64,000 bases of DNA from Gammaproteobacteria bacterium (GTDB lineage Bacteria > Pseudomonadota > Gammaproteobacteria > Steroidobacterales > Steroidobacteraceae). This document shows, piece after piece, positions 1 through 8,862 of this stretch. The translations under genes were made by a program, and so were the position numbers. The notes below the pieces were generated by a model that did no database searches, had not been told where the DNA came from, and worked only from the letters and a program-made list of their open reading frames with translations. Every line of letters starts with the position of its first letter. Positions within the stretch are counted from its first letter, which is position 1. The DNA is taken from the NCBI GenBank assembly GCA_016874055.1, contig VGVG01000002.1, positions 106,186 to 170,185 of the forward strand. The letters run 5' to 3'.

Positions 1-416
1 TGCAGGAGTACATCGACCGGTGCCTGCAAAAAAATCACGAGGTCAGGTTTCGGCGGATCGATGACAACCCGCGAGTAGATTTGATGGTACAAACCGAACT
101 CCGCCTCATCCAGAGTGACACGGGCGAAGAGTCGATCTTTTTCGAGTAGATAATCGGCAATACGGATCGTAGAAAAGAAATCGTCCTGATGAAATGCGGC
201 GAGCTGCTGAGTGCGCTGAAAAAGAAAATGCAACTGAGCAGGTAATGCAGCGCCAACCGGGTCCCGATAGAACCGCTCCAGAAAGGGATTCGACTCAGCT
301 TGCTCGAGAATAAGATCGGCATTCAAGGTTTTGGCAAGACGCCGCGCAAGCGTTGTTTTACCAACGCCAATAGGGCCTTCAATTACGATATAACGTTGAG
401 GAATCGAATCGTTCAT
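1..416 (-). CDS. Deoxynucleoside kinase (dNK/deoxyadenosine kinase type), 3' end outside window
   Basis: Reading the minus strand from the ATG at 416 gives MNDSIPQRYIVIEGPIGVGKTT, whose GPIGVGKTT is a Walker A loop. The downstream sequence (Phe- and Gln-rich, followed by an LEKDRLFA stretch) fits deoxynucleoside kinases that phosphorylate deoxynucleosides for salvage. The frame stays open to base 1, so about 139 residues are visible and the C-terminus is missing. The start overlaps the folK stop as ATGA, so it is translationally coupled. A folK-dNK pair is common in gammaproteobacteria. The ORF track shows only a shadow frame here because this gene runs off the edge. The substrate (dA, dG or dC) cannot be told from the sequence. 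Confidence 0.85.
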   Translation of the reverse strand, partial: MNDSIPQRYIVIEGPIGVGKTTLARRLAKTLNADLILEQAESNPFLERFYRDPVGAALPAQLHFLFQRTQQLAAFHQDDFFSTIRIADYLLEKDRLFARVTLDEAEFGLYHQIYSRVVIDPPKPDLVIFLQAPVDVLL

Positions 417-919
417 ATTAGGTCGAGTCGCTCGATGCCTCGATCGATCACCCAGTTCGCAAGGTCGGCCGTCCTACCCATCCCTGGTATGAGCAATTGG
501 GGCGCTATATCCCGGAGAGGATACAGAACGAAGTCACGCTCCGGAATCCCGGGGTGAGGCAGCGTCAGCTCGGTGGTCATGAGTCTCACGTCGCCGTACA
601 CCAGTAGATCGAGGTCAATTTCTCTGGGCCCCCAACGGACCCTAGCTTCAGTACGTCCGAGTTCTCGTTCGAGAGTCCAAAGTAACCTTAAAAAGTCAGC
701 GGGCCCTTGGCGGGTCAGCACCGCTGCGACCGCATTAATAAACGGCCCCTGCGGCACTGGTCCGAACGGCTTAGTCCGATAAAAGGGCGATGAGACTATG
801 AGTCGAGTGTTTGCAAAGATCGCGATTCGTTCCATCGCCAGACGAAGATAATCGAGAGAGTCGCCGACGTTACTGCCGAGGCCGACATACACGGGTTGCC
901 ACACAACCGACTGTGTCAT
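413..919 (-). CDS. folK: 2-amino-4-hydroxy-6-hydroxymethyldihydropteridine pyrophosphokinase
   Basis: This cytoplasmic folate-pathway enzyme transfers pyrophosphate from ATP to 6-hydroxymethyl-7,8-dihydropterin. The 168-residue product has the family landmarks: VGLGSNVGDS near the N-terminus, the FINAVAAV strand, the LGRTEARVRWGPREIDLDLL signature holding the Mg2+ aspartates, and the LPHPGIPERDFVLYPL closing motif. Length is normal. It lies 14 bp downstream of pcnB and overlaps the following kinase by four bases, forming pcnB-folK-dnk, an order well known in gammaproteobacteria. Confidence 0.97.
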   Translation of the reverse strand: MTQSVVWQPVYVGLGSNVGDSLDYLRLAMERIAIFANTRLIVSSPFYRTKPFGPVPQGPFINAVAAVLTRQGPADFLRLLWTLERELGRTEARVRWGPREIDLDLLVYGDVRLMTTELTLPHPGIPERDFVLYPLRDIAPQLLIPGMGRTADLANWVIDRGIERLDLI

Positions 920-933
920 CTCGGCCCCGAGAC

Positions 934-2430
934 TCAGCCGCTCGGTCCGCCGCCGCCGCGCTCCTGCCGTCTTTCGCCTCGCCGACGACGGCGGTCACAC
1001 CCTCCCGATGACCCATGTCCTTCGTCTGCCGAACCGGTGCGGGCGATTGCCTCACTCATGAAGGCGCGCTGCTCGGGAGACGCAGACTGCAGGCGACCCC
1101 ACCACTCGGCGATCGCCTTGTCGGCCATACCGGATGCGGCGCGCAGTTGGAGCAGATCGAAGGCTGCACGAAATCTCGGGTGCCCAAGTGTTCGCAACGC
1201 ACGACGGCCACGCGGCGCCTCGAGTCGAGGCTGCAACGCAAACACATCGCGCATGCTGAGTATAAAGCGACGATGAACAGCCATCCGAGCATAGACCTCA
1301 TGCATGGCTGTGTCGACCGCATCAAGGATGGTCGAAACCTTATGCCACTCCGCTTGTGGGCGTTTTTCGATGGCTAGGCCGATCGGCCCGTAAAGTAATA
1401 ATGTGAACAGGAAGGACGGTGTGACCGGACGATCAGTGCGAACGCGTTCGTCAGTGTTGAGCAGCCCCTGAATGAGCATGCGCTCCGGCGCGCTACCTCG
1501 ATGCTTGCGGGCGAAAGCTGCCACGTTGGGCAGTAATTCGTCGAGTAGTCCGCGTTCGAGCAGCACCCGATAACTCGCAGCTCCATGACCCGTCAGAAAC
1601 AGTTTGAGCGTCTCATCAAATAGTCGAGCTGGCGGAACTCCGCGGAGTAAACTATTCAAATTTGCAATAGGCTCAGCGGTTGCTGGCTCGATCTCGAAAC
1701 CGAGCTTGGCCTGAAAGCGAGCGGCACGCAGCATACGAACGGGATCTTCTCGATAGCGCGTCTCAGGGTCGCCAATTAGCCGAAGACGACGCGCTTTAAT
1801 GTCCTCGAAACCCTGACAGAAATCCCAGACCGAGAAGTCAGCGATGCTGTAGTAAAGGGCGTTACAGGTAAAGTCGCGACGCCAAATATCCTCGTCGATA
1901 GTACCGTAAGCGTTGTCCCGAAGAATGCGGCCACTCTGATCGACAACGCGCTCGAGCGATTCGCCGAAGTCGTGAAGGTCACGCGAGTCCTCGACGTCGA
2001 CTACCTCATCACCTCCGGGCGGTACACTATCCGCATCGGTCTCATCCCCCGGTATTTCCTCGGTCGCCGACTCATCGGCTAGCAGCGATGCGCCAGACGC
2101 GCGGAAGGTCGCCACCTCAATGATTTCTCGTCCAAAGAAAACATGCGCTAGACGGAAACGACGACCGACCAAACGACAATTTCTGAATAGACGCTTAACC
2201 TGCTCCGGCAATGCGTTAGTTGCGACGTCGAAATCCTTAGGATCGAGCCCGAGAATGAGGTCACGCACACAACCGCCGACGAGATAAGCGTCAAAGCCCG
2301 TTTCCCGCAGACGATAAAGAACACGCAGAGCGTCGCGGGAGATCTTCGAACGCGAAATCGGATGCGAGTCGCGTGGAATAATGCGCGCAAGACGAGGAAC
2401 GGCCTCAGAGGAGGCGTGTGAGGGATTCAA
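934..2430 (-). CDS. pcnB: Poly(A) polymerase I
   Basis: Adds 3' poly(A) tails to RNA and so promotes decay. The 498-residue product has the class II nucleotidyltransferase head (residues about 45-75, YLVGGCVRDLILGLDPKDFDVATNA) with the metal-binding DFD. The RDFTCNALYY and GDPETRYREDPVRMLRAARF motifs that separate poly(A) polymerase and CCA-adding enzymes from other transferases are also present. An acidic insert (ESATEEIPGDETDADS) at about residues 115-145 is longer than I expect. The basic C-terminal tail (CDRRRRRGERRQERGGGG) matches the RNA-binding tail of PcnB rather than a CCA enzyme. It is the first gene of the pcnB-folK-dnk set. A tRNA-fixing role is less likely because of the tail and the gene order. 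Confidence 0.95.
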   Translation of the reverse strand: MNPSHASSEAVPRLARIIPRDSHPISRSKISRDALRVLYRLRETGFDAYLVGGCVRDLILGLDPKDFDVATNALPEQVKRLFRNCRLVGRRFRLAHVFFGREIIEVATFRASGASLLADESATEEIPGDETDADSVPPGGDEVVDVEDSRDLHDFGESLERVVDQSGRILRDNAYGTIDEDIWRRDFTCNALYYSIADFSVWDFCQGFEDIKARRLRLIGDPETRYREDPVRMLRAARFQAKLGFEIEPATAEPIANLNSLLRGVPPARLFDETLKLFLTGHGAASYRVLLERGLLDELLPNVAAFARKHRGSAPERMLIQGLLNTDERVRTDRPVTPSFLFTLLLYGPIGLAIEKRPQAEWHKVSTILDAVDTAMHEVYARMAVHRRFILSMRDVFALQPRLEAPRGRRALRTLGHPRFRAAFDLLQLRAASGMADKAIAEWWGRLQSASPEQRAFMSEAIARTGSADEGHGSSGGCDRRRRRGERRQERGGGGPSG

Positions 2431-2523
2431 TGCTGATGTTCCGCTATGAAAAAACGAGCCGCTTGAGCAATCGAGGTGGACGCTTATAATAACGTGCGGT
2501 GCGGGCCTTTACTTTGGTCCGCC

Positions 2524-2599
2524 GCTCCTTTCGTCTAGAGGCCCAGGACATAGCCCTCTCAAGGCTGTAACACGGGTTCGAATCCCGTAAGGAGCGCCA
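2524..2599 (+). tRNA. tRNA-Glu (anticodon CTC)
   Basis: A full cloverleaf can be drawn. The acceptor GCTCCTT pairs with AAGGAGC, the anticodon stem AGCC/GGCT encloses the loop CTCTCAA, and the T arm is ACGGG-TTCGAAT-CCCGT. The 3' end is an encoded GCCA. The body closely resembles E. coli tRNA-Glu except that the anticodon reads CTC, so it should decode GAG. It sits alone between pcnB and the acyl-CoA dehydrogenase gene, on the opposite strand to both. Confidence 0.95.
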
Positions 2600-2606
2600 T
2601 GCCACC

Positions 2607-2741
2607 ATGGATCAGAGTCGCCACACGGGCATTCTTTCCAGTCCGAGTTATCGTATCGTTGAACACGAGGGCGATTTTCTTGAGAATGATCTCAAGACGG
2701 TCATCCCCTCCTTGCCTGATCGCTCAATAGGACCGTGGTAG
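2607..2741 (+). CDS. Possible 44-residue ORF downstream of tRNA-Glu
   Basis: An ATG eight bases after the tRNA end opens a frame MDQSRHTGILSSPSYRIVEH that ends SLPDRSIGPW and stops at 2741, overlapping the 3' end of the acyl-CoA dehydrogenase gene on the other strand. The composition looks protein-like, with no low-complexity stretch. The only Shine-Dalgarno-like sequence is the AAGGAG of the tRNA acceptor stem, so translation would need read-through or processing of the tRNA transcript. I do not recognise it. It may be chance. Confidence 0.2.
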   Translation: MDQSRHTGILSSPSYRIVEHEGDFLENDLKTVIPSLPDRSIGPW

Positions 2742-3887
2742 TCCAAGCTCGTGCTCAGCAATGTACGATAAAATGAGGTTTGTCGAGATCGGCGCGACTT
2801 GATAAAGCCGCGTCTCGCGAAACTTCCTTTCTACGTCGTACTCGGCTGCAAACCCGAATCCGCCATGCGTCTGCAGGCAGACATTGCCCGCCTCCCACGC
2901 CGCCTTCGCTGCGAGGTACTTCGCCATATTAGCCTCCGCACCGCAGGGCAGCTTGGCATCGTAAAGCTCGCAGGCCTTGAAACGCACTAGGCTCGCGGCC
3001 TCGGTCTCGATGTAACTCTCCGCGATCGGAAACTGCACACCCTGATTCTTACCAATCGGTCGATCGAACACGACGCGTTCGTTGGCATACTTCGTCGCGC
3101 GTTCAACGAACCAGTAGGCATCGCCGATACACTCGGCGGCGATGAGTATGCGCTCGGCATTGAGTCCATCGAGAATATATTCAAAGCCCTTCCCCTCCTC
3201 ACCGATGAGACGGCTCGCCGGGATCTCTAGATTAACAAAGAAGATTTCATTGGTCGCATGGTTGACCATATTCGGAATGGGCTTAAGAGACATCCCCTTG
3301 CTAAGCGCCTCGCGAACATCGACAAGAAATACCGAAAGTCCCTCTGACTTACGCTGAACTTCAGCAAGCGGCGTCGTACGCGCAAGTAGCACGATGAGAT
3401 CAGAGTGCTGCACACGGGAGATCCACACCTTCTGCCCATTGATGACATAGCGATCGCTCTTTCGGACCGCGGTCGTCATTAGTCGCGTCGTATCCGAACC
3501 CGTCGTCGGCTCCGTCACCGCCATCGACTGCATTCGCAGCCGTCCTGCGGCAATACTCGGCAAGAACTCGCGTCGCTGCGCCTCACTACCATGGCGGACG
3601 AGCACGTTCATGACGTACATCTGCCCGTGGCACGCGCCTGAGCTGCCCCCCGATCGATTGATCTCCTCCATGATGACCGAGGCCTCGGCGAGCGAGAGCC
3701 CCGATCCACCGTATTCCTGCGGAATAAGAGCGGCGAGCCAACCCGCTTCGGTCAATGCGTCGACGAACTCGACCGGGTAACCACGCTCGGCATCGACCTT
3801 GCGAAAGTACTGATCTGGAAATTGTACGCAGAGTTTACGGACCGCGGACCGAATTTCGGCGTGAGGATCGTTGGCTGGCTTCGACAT
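2724..3887 (-). CDS. Acyl-CoA dehydrogenase (isovaleryl/long-chain-like active-site layout)
   Basis: FAD enzyme that introduces the alpha-beta double bond in an acyl-CoA. The 387 residues show the N-terminal helical domain, the VTEPTTGSDTTRL flavin-binding motif, NGQKVWISRV, and the C-terminal RDQTHGG-equivalent LQTHGGFGFAAEYDVER. The usual catalytic YEGT near the C-terminus is replaced by YQVAPISTNLI. A glutamate in GLNAERILIA sits where isovaleryl-CoA and long-chain dehydrogenases carry their base, so activity is expected. The gene diverges from the cysQ-like gene with about 110 bp between them. The substrate is unknown; a branched-chain acyl-CoA would fit the bkd operon elsewhere in the window, but that is only inference. 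Confidence 0.9.
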   Translation of the reverse strand: MSKPANDPHAEIRSAVRKLCVQFPDQYFRKVDAERGYPVEFVDALTEAGWLAALIPQEYGGSGLSLAEASVIMEEINRSGGSSGACHGQMYVMNVLVRHGSEAQRREFLPSIAAGRLRMQSMAVTEPTTGSDTTRLMTTAVRKSDRYVINGQKVWISRVQHSDLIVLLARTTPLAEVQRKSEGLSVFLVDVREALSKGMSLKPIPNMVNHATNEIFFVNLEIPASRLIGEEGKGFEYILDGLNAERILIAAECIGDAYWFVERATKYANERVVFDRPIGKNQGVQFPIAESYIETEAASLVRFKACELYDAKLPCGAEANMAKYLAAKAAWEAGNVCLQTHGGFGFAAEYDVERKFRETRLYQVAPISTNLILSYIAEHELGLPRSY

Positions 3888-3998
3888 GGATCACCTCCCC
3901 ACGACAAGGATACCGCGCAGCTTACTTGGAGCGCGTATGCAACCCGTTGCCGTATCCGCCGTGTGCGTACAACAAAATGCACCATAATCGGTTACCCT

Positions 3999-4799
3999 AT
4001 GGCGCCTTCTGTCGACATCCCCACCGACCGCTCGACGTCCGAATTTCTCGGCGAGGTCGTGCGTATCGCGGAGAGCGCAGGTCAGGTCATTTCCGAGATC
4101 TACGCCACTGACTTTGCCATCTCAACGAAGTCCGACGCCTCCCCGGTCACCCTTGCCGATCAGCGGGCCGAGACCCTGATCCTCGCGGGTCTAGAGCGCC
4201 TGACTCCCGAGGTCTCGATCGTCGCCGAGGAATCCGTGGCGGCGGGTAACGTTCCTCCGGTCGAATCCGCGAACGGCTGGTTCTGGCTGGTCGATCCCCT
4301 CGATGGAACGCGCGAGTTCGTAAGCCGTAACGGCGAGTTCACGGTCAACATCGCCCTCGTGTGTGCCGGAGAGCCTGTGCTCGGCGTGGTGTTTGCGCCG
4401 GTCATTGGCGTCCTCTACACCGGCGTTCGTGGGCTGGGGGCGTACAAGACGCAGCAGAGAGATCGATACGCCATCCACTGTCGGGCGGCGCCTGCGGAGG
4501 GCCTCACCGTCGTAGAGAGTCGATCGCATGGCAACGGCGTAATACTCGATGCGTGGCTGCAGGGAAAACCCGTTGCCTCGCGAATTAAAGCAGGCTCATC
4601 GCTCAAACTCTGTTTTCTCGCCGAAGGTCGAGCCGATCTCTACCCCCGCCTCGGACGGACCATGGAGTGGGATATCGCCGCCGGCCACGCGGTGTTGGCT
4701 GCAGCGGGCGGTCGAGTGACTCGAGTGGATAACGGACACGCGCTCAGTTACGGCAAACCGGGATTCGAGAATCCGGGGTTCATCGCACAAGGAAATTAA
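3999..4799 (+). CDS. cysQ: 3'(2'),5'-bisphosphate nucleotidase, inositol-monophosphatase family
   Basis: Li+-sensitive-type phosphatase expected to dephosphorylate PAP from sulfate assimilation. The ORF opens at 3822, but the family N-terminus begins at the ATG at 3999 (MAPSVDIPTDRS), giving 266 residues. Motifs seen are the metal-binding EES, DPLDGTREF and the C-terminal WDIAAGHAVL. The wording DPLDGTREF is typical of CysQ rather than SuhB, which favours PAP phosphatase over inositol monophosphatase. It is followed at once by tRNA-Lys on the other strand. Confidence 0.88.
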   Translation: MAPSVDIPTDRSTSEFLGEVVRIAESAGQVISEIYATDFAISTKSDASPVTLADQRAETLILAGLERLTPEVSIVAEESVAAGNVPPVESANGWFWLVDPLDGTREFVSRNGEFTVNIALVCAGEPVLGVVFAPVIGVLYTGVRGLGAYKTQQRDRYAIHCRAAPAEGLTVVESRSHGNGVILDAWLQGKPVASRIKAGSSLKLCFLAEGRADLYPRLGRTMEWDIAAGHAVLAAAGGRVTRVDNGHALSYGKPGFENPGFIAQGN

Positions 4800-4804
4800 G
4801 AGAC

Positions 4805-4880
4805 TGGTGGGTCCTGCGCGATTCGAACGCGCGACCAACTGGTTAAAAGCCAGCTGCTCTACCGGCTGAGCTAAGGACCC
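4805..4880 (-). tRNA. tRNA-Lys (anticodon TTT)
   Basis: On the minus strand the molecule begins GGGTCCTTAGCTCAG and ends GGACCC-A-CCA. The anticodon loop CTTTTAA gives anticodon TTT. D, T and acceptor stems all pair and CCA is encoded. It follows queC, as it does in many gammaproteobacteria with the tol-pal-queE-queC order. Confidence 0.96.
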
Positions 4881-4904
4881 ATACCTGTCAAGAGGGCGCG
4901 AATT

Positions 4905-5588
4905 CTACACATATCGCGTCGGATCGGGCACGCCCACTGCCAGGAATCCATCTCTTCGTAGGCAGCAGCTGTTGCAGCGGCCACAGGCCCGCCCCGCCTC
5001 GTCGGCCTGGTAGCAAGACACAGTCAAGGAAAAATTAACCCCGAGCCGATGCCCCTCACGTATGATTTCGGCCTTCGATAGGCGAACAAGCGGCGCTTCG
5101 ATACGGATGGGCGAGCCCCCGACCCCGACGCGGGTGCCGAGCCGAGCCACCTCCGCGAAGGCCGCAATGTATTCCGGTCGGCAGTCGGGATAACCCGAGA
5201 AGTCGACGGCGTTCACGCCGATGAAGACCCCCTGTGCACCGAGCACCTCCGCCCATCCGAGCGCAAGCGAGAGCATCAAGGTATTACGCGCCGACACATA
5301 CGTAACCGGGATGTCAGCCACCGGCGCCGTCGGTATGTCGATCGAGTGATCGGTGAGCGCCGAACCGCCGATTCCGGCGAGATCCACCCCCATCACCCGA
5401 TGCTCTCGCGCCCCGAGCTCGGAGGCCACACGCGCCGCCGCCGCAAGCTCGGCCGAATGCCGCTGACCGTAATACACGGAAAGCGCGAACGCGTCGTAGC
5501 CCCGCTCGATCGCCATCGCGAGAACGGTGGCCGAGTCAAGGCCGCCGGACAACAAAACCACGGCTTTCGGTTTGGTTGCGATGTTCAT
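4905..5588 (-). CDS. queC: 7-cyano-7-deazaguanine (preQ0) synthase
   Basis: ATP-dependent enzyme that turns 7-carboxy-7-deazaguanine into preQ0 for queuosine. The PP-loop [12 protein letters not shown] lies near the N-terminus and the C-terminus holds the zinc ligands [18 protein letters not shown]. The ORF track starts at 5609, but the ATG at 5588 overlaps the queE stop as ATGA, leaves [16 protein letters not shown] and matches the usual length (227 residues), so I prefer it. Coupled to queE. Confidence 0.96.
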   Translation of the reverse strand: MNIATKPKAVVLLSGGLDSATVLAMAIERGYDAFALSVYYGQRHSAELAAAARVASELGAREHRVMGVDLAGIGGSALTDHSIDIPTAPVADIPVTYVSARNTLMLSLALGWAEVLGAQGVFIGVNAVDFSGYPDCRPEYIAAFAEVARLGTRVGVGGSPIRIEAPLVRLSKAEIIREGHRLGVNFSLTVSCYQADEAGRACGRCNSCCLRRDGFLAVGVPDPTRYV

Positions 5589-6232
5589 CGTCCAGGCACA
5601 TCGCCCCACAGATATTTATGTAACTGGACCTGGAACCGAACGGGCAAGCGGTCCTCTAGGATCCACTCGGCGAGATCGCGCGCAGGTAACTCGCTGTGAC
5701 TCGGCGAGAAGAGCACGGTACAGCGCCCAACTAGGCCGCGCTCGCGCAGCTGCGAACGACTCCATTCGTAATCGTCGCGGTTAGCGATCACGAACTTCAC
5801 CAAATCGGTCGCCGTCAGATGCGTGAGTTCGTCGTAACGGTTACGCGCCTCCTCGCCTGAGGCGGGTGTCTTGATATCCACCACCTTCACGACCCGCGGA
5901 TCAACCTGCTCGAGGGGCATAGCGCCACTCGTCTCGACCGATACTCGATATCCCGCATCGCAGAGCGCCGTCATAAGCTCAAATACGGCGGGCTGTGCCA
6001 GCGGCTCGCCGCCCGTCACGCAGACGTACGTCGCCTCGAGTTCTTTGACCCGAGATAGGATATCTGGCAAAGCCCACCAGTTTCCGCCATGAAAGGCGTA
6101 CGCGGTGTCGCAATAGCTGCAACGCAGCGGACAACCCGTGAGGCGGACGAAGATGGTTGGAACACCGACGGAGTCCGCCTCGCCCTGCAGCGAACAAAAA
6201 ATCTCGGTGAGCTTAAGCCGACTCGAGTTCAA
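5585..6232 (-). CDS. queE: 7-carboxy-7-deazaguanine synthase (radical SAM)
   Basis: Radical-SAM enzyme that contracts the ring of 6-carboxytetrahydropterin on the way to queuosine. The cluster motif is in [15 protein letters not shown], with the substrate-binding [20 protein letters not shown] before it and VTGGEPLAQ after it. At 215 residues it is normal. It starts six bases downstream of cpoB and overlaps queC by four bases, so the two preQ0 genes ride on the tol-pal transcript. Confidence 0.96.
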   Translation of the reverse strand: MNSSRLKLTEIFCSLQGEADSVGVPTIFVRLTGCPLRCSYCDTAYAFHGGNWWALPDILSRVKELEATYVCVTGGEPLAQPAVFELMTALCDAGYRVSVETSGAMPLEQVDPRVVKVVDIKTPASGEEARNRYDELTHLTATDLVKFVIANRDDYEWSRSQLRERGLVGRCTVLFSPSHSELPARDLAEWILEDRLPVRFQVQLHKYLWGDVPGR

Positions 6233-6238
6233 AACCGT

Positions 6239-7021
6239 TTAGCGCATCCGCACGAGTTGCTCTCGTGCGAGGCGCGCAGCGTCGTTTTGCGGATAGCGCC
6301 GAATCACCTCGCTGAGCGAGATCCGGGCAGCATCGTTACGACCGAGACTTACCTCCGCGAGGCCTTTTTTGAGCAGCGCATCCGGGGCCTTGGACGAGTC
6401 CGGCGAGCTCGTGCCGACCGCCGCAAAGGAATCGATGGCTCGCTCATAGTCGCGAGTCACGAAATAGGTCTGTCCGAGCCAGTAATGCGCATTGTTGGCA
6501 AGCGGGTGCGATGGAAACTGCGCGATGAACCCACTCATACCCGTAATGGCATCGGGGTAGTTGGCCGCCTTCAGCGCATCGAAGGCACGTCCGTACACCA
6601 CTTCTGGAGTTTCCGTCGTAGTTGAAGTCCCTTGAGCCGATGGCGATGGTAGCGTCGGCCCGTCAGCGATAGACGTCGCCGCGGGGGTCGGCCCGCCCGT
6701 GACGGCGGTGGCAGTCGTCATACGACTCTCGATGGGCGCCATGCGCCGATCGAACTCGACGGCGAAATCGGTTTGCTGCTGTCTTCGCGCTTCGTTTTCG
6801 CGCTGAAGGACATCGAGGTCACCACGCAGGGCGCGCACTTCAGCCGCGAGCGCATCGAGACGCTGCGACAACTCGACGAGCGCCTGTCCGCGCAACACCT
6901 CCTGTAACTGTGCTACCTGCAACTCCAGACTCTCGAGCCGCTCACGCGTCGATTGCGCCTGCGCGGGGAGAGAGGCTAGCAAAAGCAGCGCAGCAAGAAG
7001 CTGGCGACGCATTGGCGTCAA
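6239..7021 (-). CDS. cpoB: Cell division coordinator CpoB (YbgF), periplasmic TPR protein
   Basis: Periplasmic partner of TolA that coordinates peptidoglycan synthesis with outer-membrane constriction. Residues 1-22 are a signal peptide (LLASLPAQA). Residues about 25-95 form a heptad-rich coiled coil (ERLESLELQVAQLQEVL). A Pro/Thr/Ser-rich linker follows, then three TPR-like repeats from about residue 140 (VVYGRAFDALKAANYPDAI). The 260 residues match the family. The start overlaps the pal stop as ATGA. Confidence 0.95.
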   Translation of the reverse strand: MTPMRRQLLAALLLLASLPAQAQSTRERLESLELQVAQLQEVLRGQALVELSQRLDALAAEVRALRGDLDVLQRENEARRQQQTDFAVEFDRRMAPIESRMTTATAVTGGPTPAATSIADGPTLPSPSAQGTSTTTETPEVVYGRAFDALKAANYPDAITGMSGFIAQFPSHPLANNAHYWLGQTYFVTRDYERAIDSFAAVGTSSPDSSKAPDALLKKGLAEVSLGRNDAARISLSEVIRRYPQNDAARLAREQLVRMR

Positions 7022-7560
7022 CCGACGAAATAGACGATTTCGACGCGACGGTTGCGCGAGTACGCGGACTCGTCCTCGCCGGCGGTAGCGGGACGCTCCT
7101 CGCCATAGCTCACCGTGCTGAGTCGCGAATCGGTCACGCCTTGAAGACCCAGAGCACGGCGAACGGCTTGAGCGCGACGCTCGCCGAGTCCGATGTTGTA
7201 TTCACGGGTGCCTCGCTCGTCCGTATGTCCTTCGAGTCGAATACTTAATCCCGGACGGCTGCCGAGGAAGCGCGCATGAGCGGCGAGCAAGGTCTGATCA
7301 TCGGCGCTGATCGAATCGCTGTCGAAATCGAAGTAAATAGTGGTGCGATTGGCGAGCTCCACCGGAAGCCCGATGGCTGATTCGCTCGAGGTCCCCACTT
7401 CACCTGCCGAGACAGGGCCAGCCGAATCGTCCGGCTGGGCGATCGCCGACGCCCCCGATTTGTCGGCGAGGTCGGCACCGGCGTCACTTTTGACCGAAGG
7501 TGCGGATTTGCAAGCCGCCAGAAAACCGAGGAGAGCAGCCACAGCGATCAGCTTTTTCAT
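7018..7560 (-). CDS. pal: Peptidoglycan-associated lipoprotein Pal
   Basis: Outer-membrane lipoprotein that binds peptidoglycan and TolB. The lipobox LAAC gives Cys17 as the acylated residue. A low-complexity Ala/Ser/Asp linker leads to the OmpA-like domain (TIYFDFDSDSIS, LEGHTDERGTREYNIGLGERRA, YGEERP). It has a strong Shine-Dalgarno AAGGAG that lies inside a short self-complementary CTCCTAAGGAG in the 33-bp gap after tolB. That arrangement could let local RNA folding tune Pal output relative to TolB. Confidence 0.97.
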   Translation of the reverse strand: MKKLIAVAALLGFLAACKSAPSVKSDAGADLADKSGASAIAQPDDSAGPVSAGEVGTSSESAIGLPVELANRTTIYFDFDSDSISADDQTLLAAHARFLGSRPGLSIRLEGHTDERGTREYNIGLGERRAQAVRRALGLQGVTDSRLSTVSYGEERPATAGEDESAYSRNRRVEIVYFVG

Positions 7561-7593
7561 CTTTTTTAACTCCTTAGGAGGGATTTGTTTGAA

Positions 7594-8862
7594 TTATCGC
7601 ACGGTCGCTGCGTCGGGTAGGAATGGCCGCCACGCCGGCTCGCGCACCTCGCCGCGATCGGCTGCGAAGCGTTGAGCGATGAGTCCGTCCGCACTCACCG
7701 TGGCGAGCATACCCTGCCCGCGTTCCCGCGAGGCATACACGATCGTGCCGCCATCCGGCGAGAAATACGGCGACTCATCTTGTCGACCCTTCGACAGGAC
7801 ACGAACATTTCCGTTCCCCAAATTCTGGATGGCAATTCGGTACGCCCCGTCCTCGCGCGTCACCATCGCAAGCGAGCGTCCATCGGGACTTAGCCGAGCT
7901 CGAGCGTTGTATGGGCCGACAAACGTGACTCGCTGAGCGCGTGAGCCAGCTTCGGTCCCGAGGCGATAGATCTGCGGTCCCCCAGCGCGGTCGGAGGTGA
8001 AGTAAATCTGGCTGCCATCGGCAGACCACACAGGTTCGGTGTCGATCGCCGGATGATCCGTGAGGCGCGTGAGTGCGCCGGAAGCGATCTCCAAAACGTA
8101 GACATCGAGATTGCCGCCCGAGGACGACAAGGTGAGCGCGAGTCGAGTCCCGTCGGGCGACCAGGTCGGTGCGTTGTTGACGCCCGGCCGCGACGAAACG
8201 CGACGTCGCTCAGCCGTGCGCACACGCTGTATGTAGATCGTCGCAGTACGGGTCTCGAAGGACACGTAGGCCAAAGATTCTCCATCGGGCGACCACGACG
8301 GCGACATCAACGGCAGACGCGACTGCAGGATGACCTTGGCATTTTCGCCATCGGCATCGGCGACGATGAGTTGGTAACGCAGCGACGGCGGCTGACCATC
8401 TACCGAGACATAAGCGATACGCGTCGCGAAGGCGCTGCGGATACCGATGATTCTTTGATAGAGCCGATCACTGATACGATGTGCAGCGTTACGCCACGCG
8501 GAAGGTCCGGCAATGATCTCCTCGATTAGCAAGCGCTGACCCGTTAACAAATTAAGCAGCTCGTACTCGATAGTTGAGCGTCCGTCTGCTCCTACCGTCA
8601 CGCGCCCGGTAACCAAATAGTCCGACGCCGTGCGCTCGCCGACTAAAAAGCGTCCACTGCGGGTCAGATTGCGACGGATCACCTCCGCCGATGGCTGCGG
8701 ATCCGCCGAGAAATTCTCGATGGCGATCGGGATCGGCGCGATGACGCCGGACGTGATATCGACTTTTAATTGAGCTTCGGCGACGGGTGACGCCGATACC
8801 CCGACGAACGCTGCGCAGAGCATTAACAAGGCGCCGCGGGAAAATCTCTTCATGTCAATCAT
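7594..8862 (-). CDS. tolB: Tol-Pal system beta-propeller protein TolB
   Basis: Periplasmic protein that shuttles between Pal and TolA. A signal peptide (LMLCAAFVGVSASPVAEA) is followed by the N-terminal domain and then six WD40-like Tol repeats recognisable by SPDG/SADG turns such as MSPSWSPDGESLAYVS and YFSPDGGTIVYAS. Length 422 is typical. The ATG at 8862 overlaps the tolA end by 8 bp and has GAGG ten bases upstream. The ATG three codons later is a less likely start. Confidence 0.97.
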   Translation of the reverse strand: MIDMKRFSRGALLMLCAAFVGVSASPVAEAQLKVDITSGVIAPIPIAIENFSADPQPSAEVIRRNLTRSGRFLVGERTASDYLVTGRVTVGADGRSTIEYELLNLLTGQRLLIEEIIAGPSAWRNAAHRISDRLYQRIIGIRSAFATRIAYVSVDGQPPSLRYQLIVADADGENAKVILQSRLPLMSPSWSPDGESLAYVSFETRTATIYIQRVRTAERRRVSSRPGVNNAPTWSPDGTRLALTLSSSGGNLDVYVLEIASGALTRLTDHPAIDTEPVWSADGSQIYFTSDRAGGPQIYRLGTEAGSRAQRVTFVGPYNARARLSPDGRSLAMVTREDGAYRIAIQNLGNGNVRVLSKGRQDESPYFSPDGGTIVYASRERGQGMLATVSADGLIAQRFAADRGEVREPAWRPFLPDAATVR

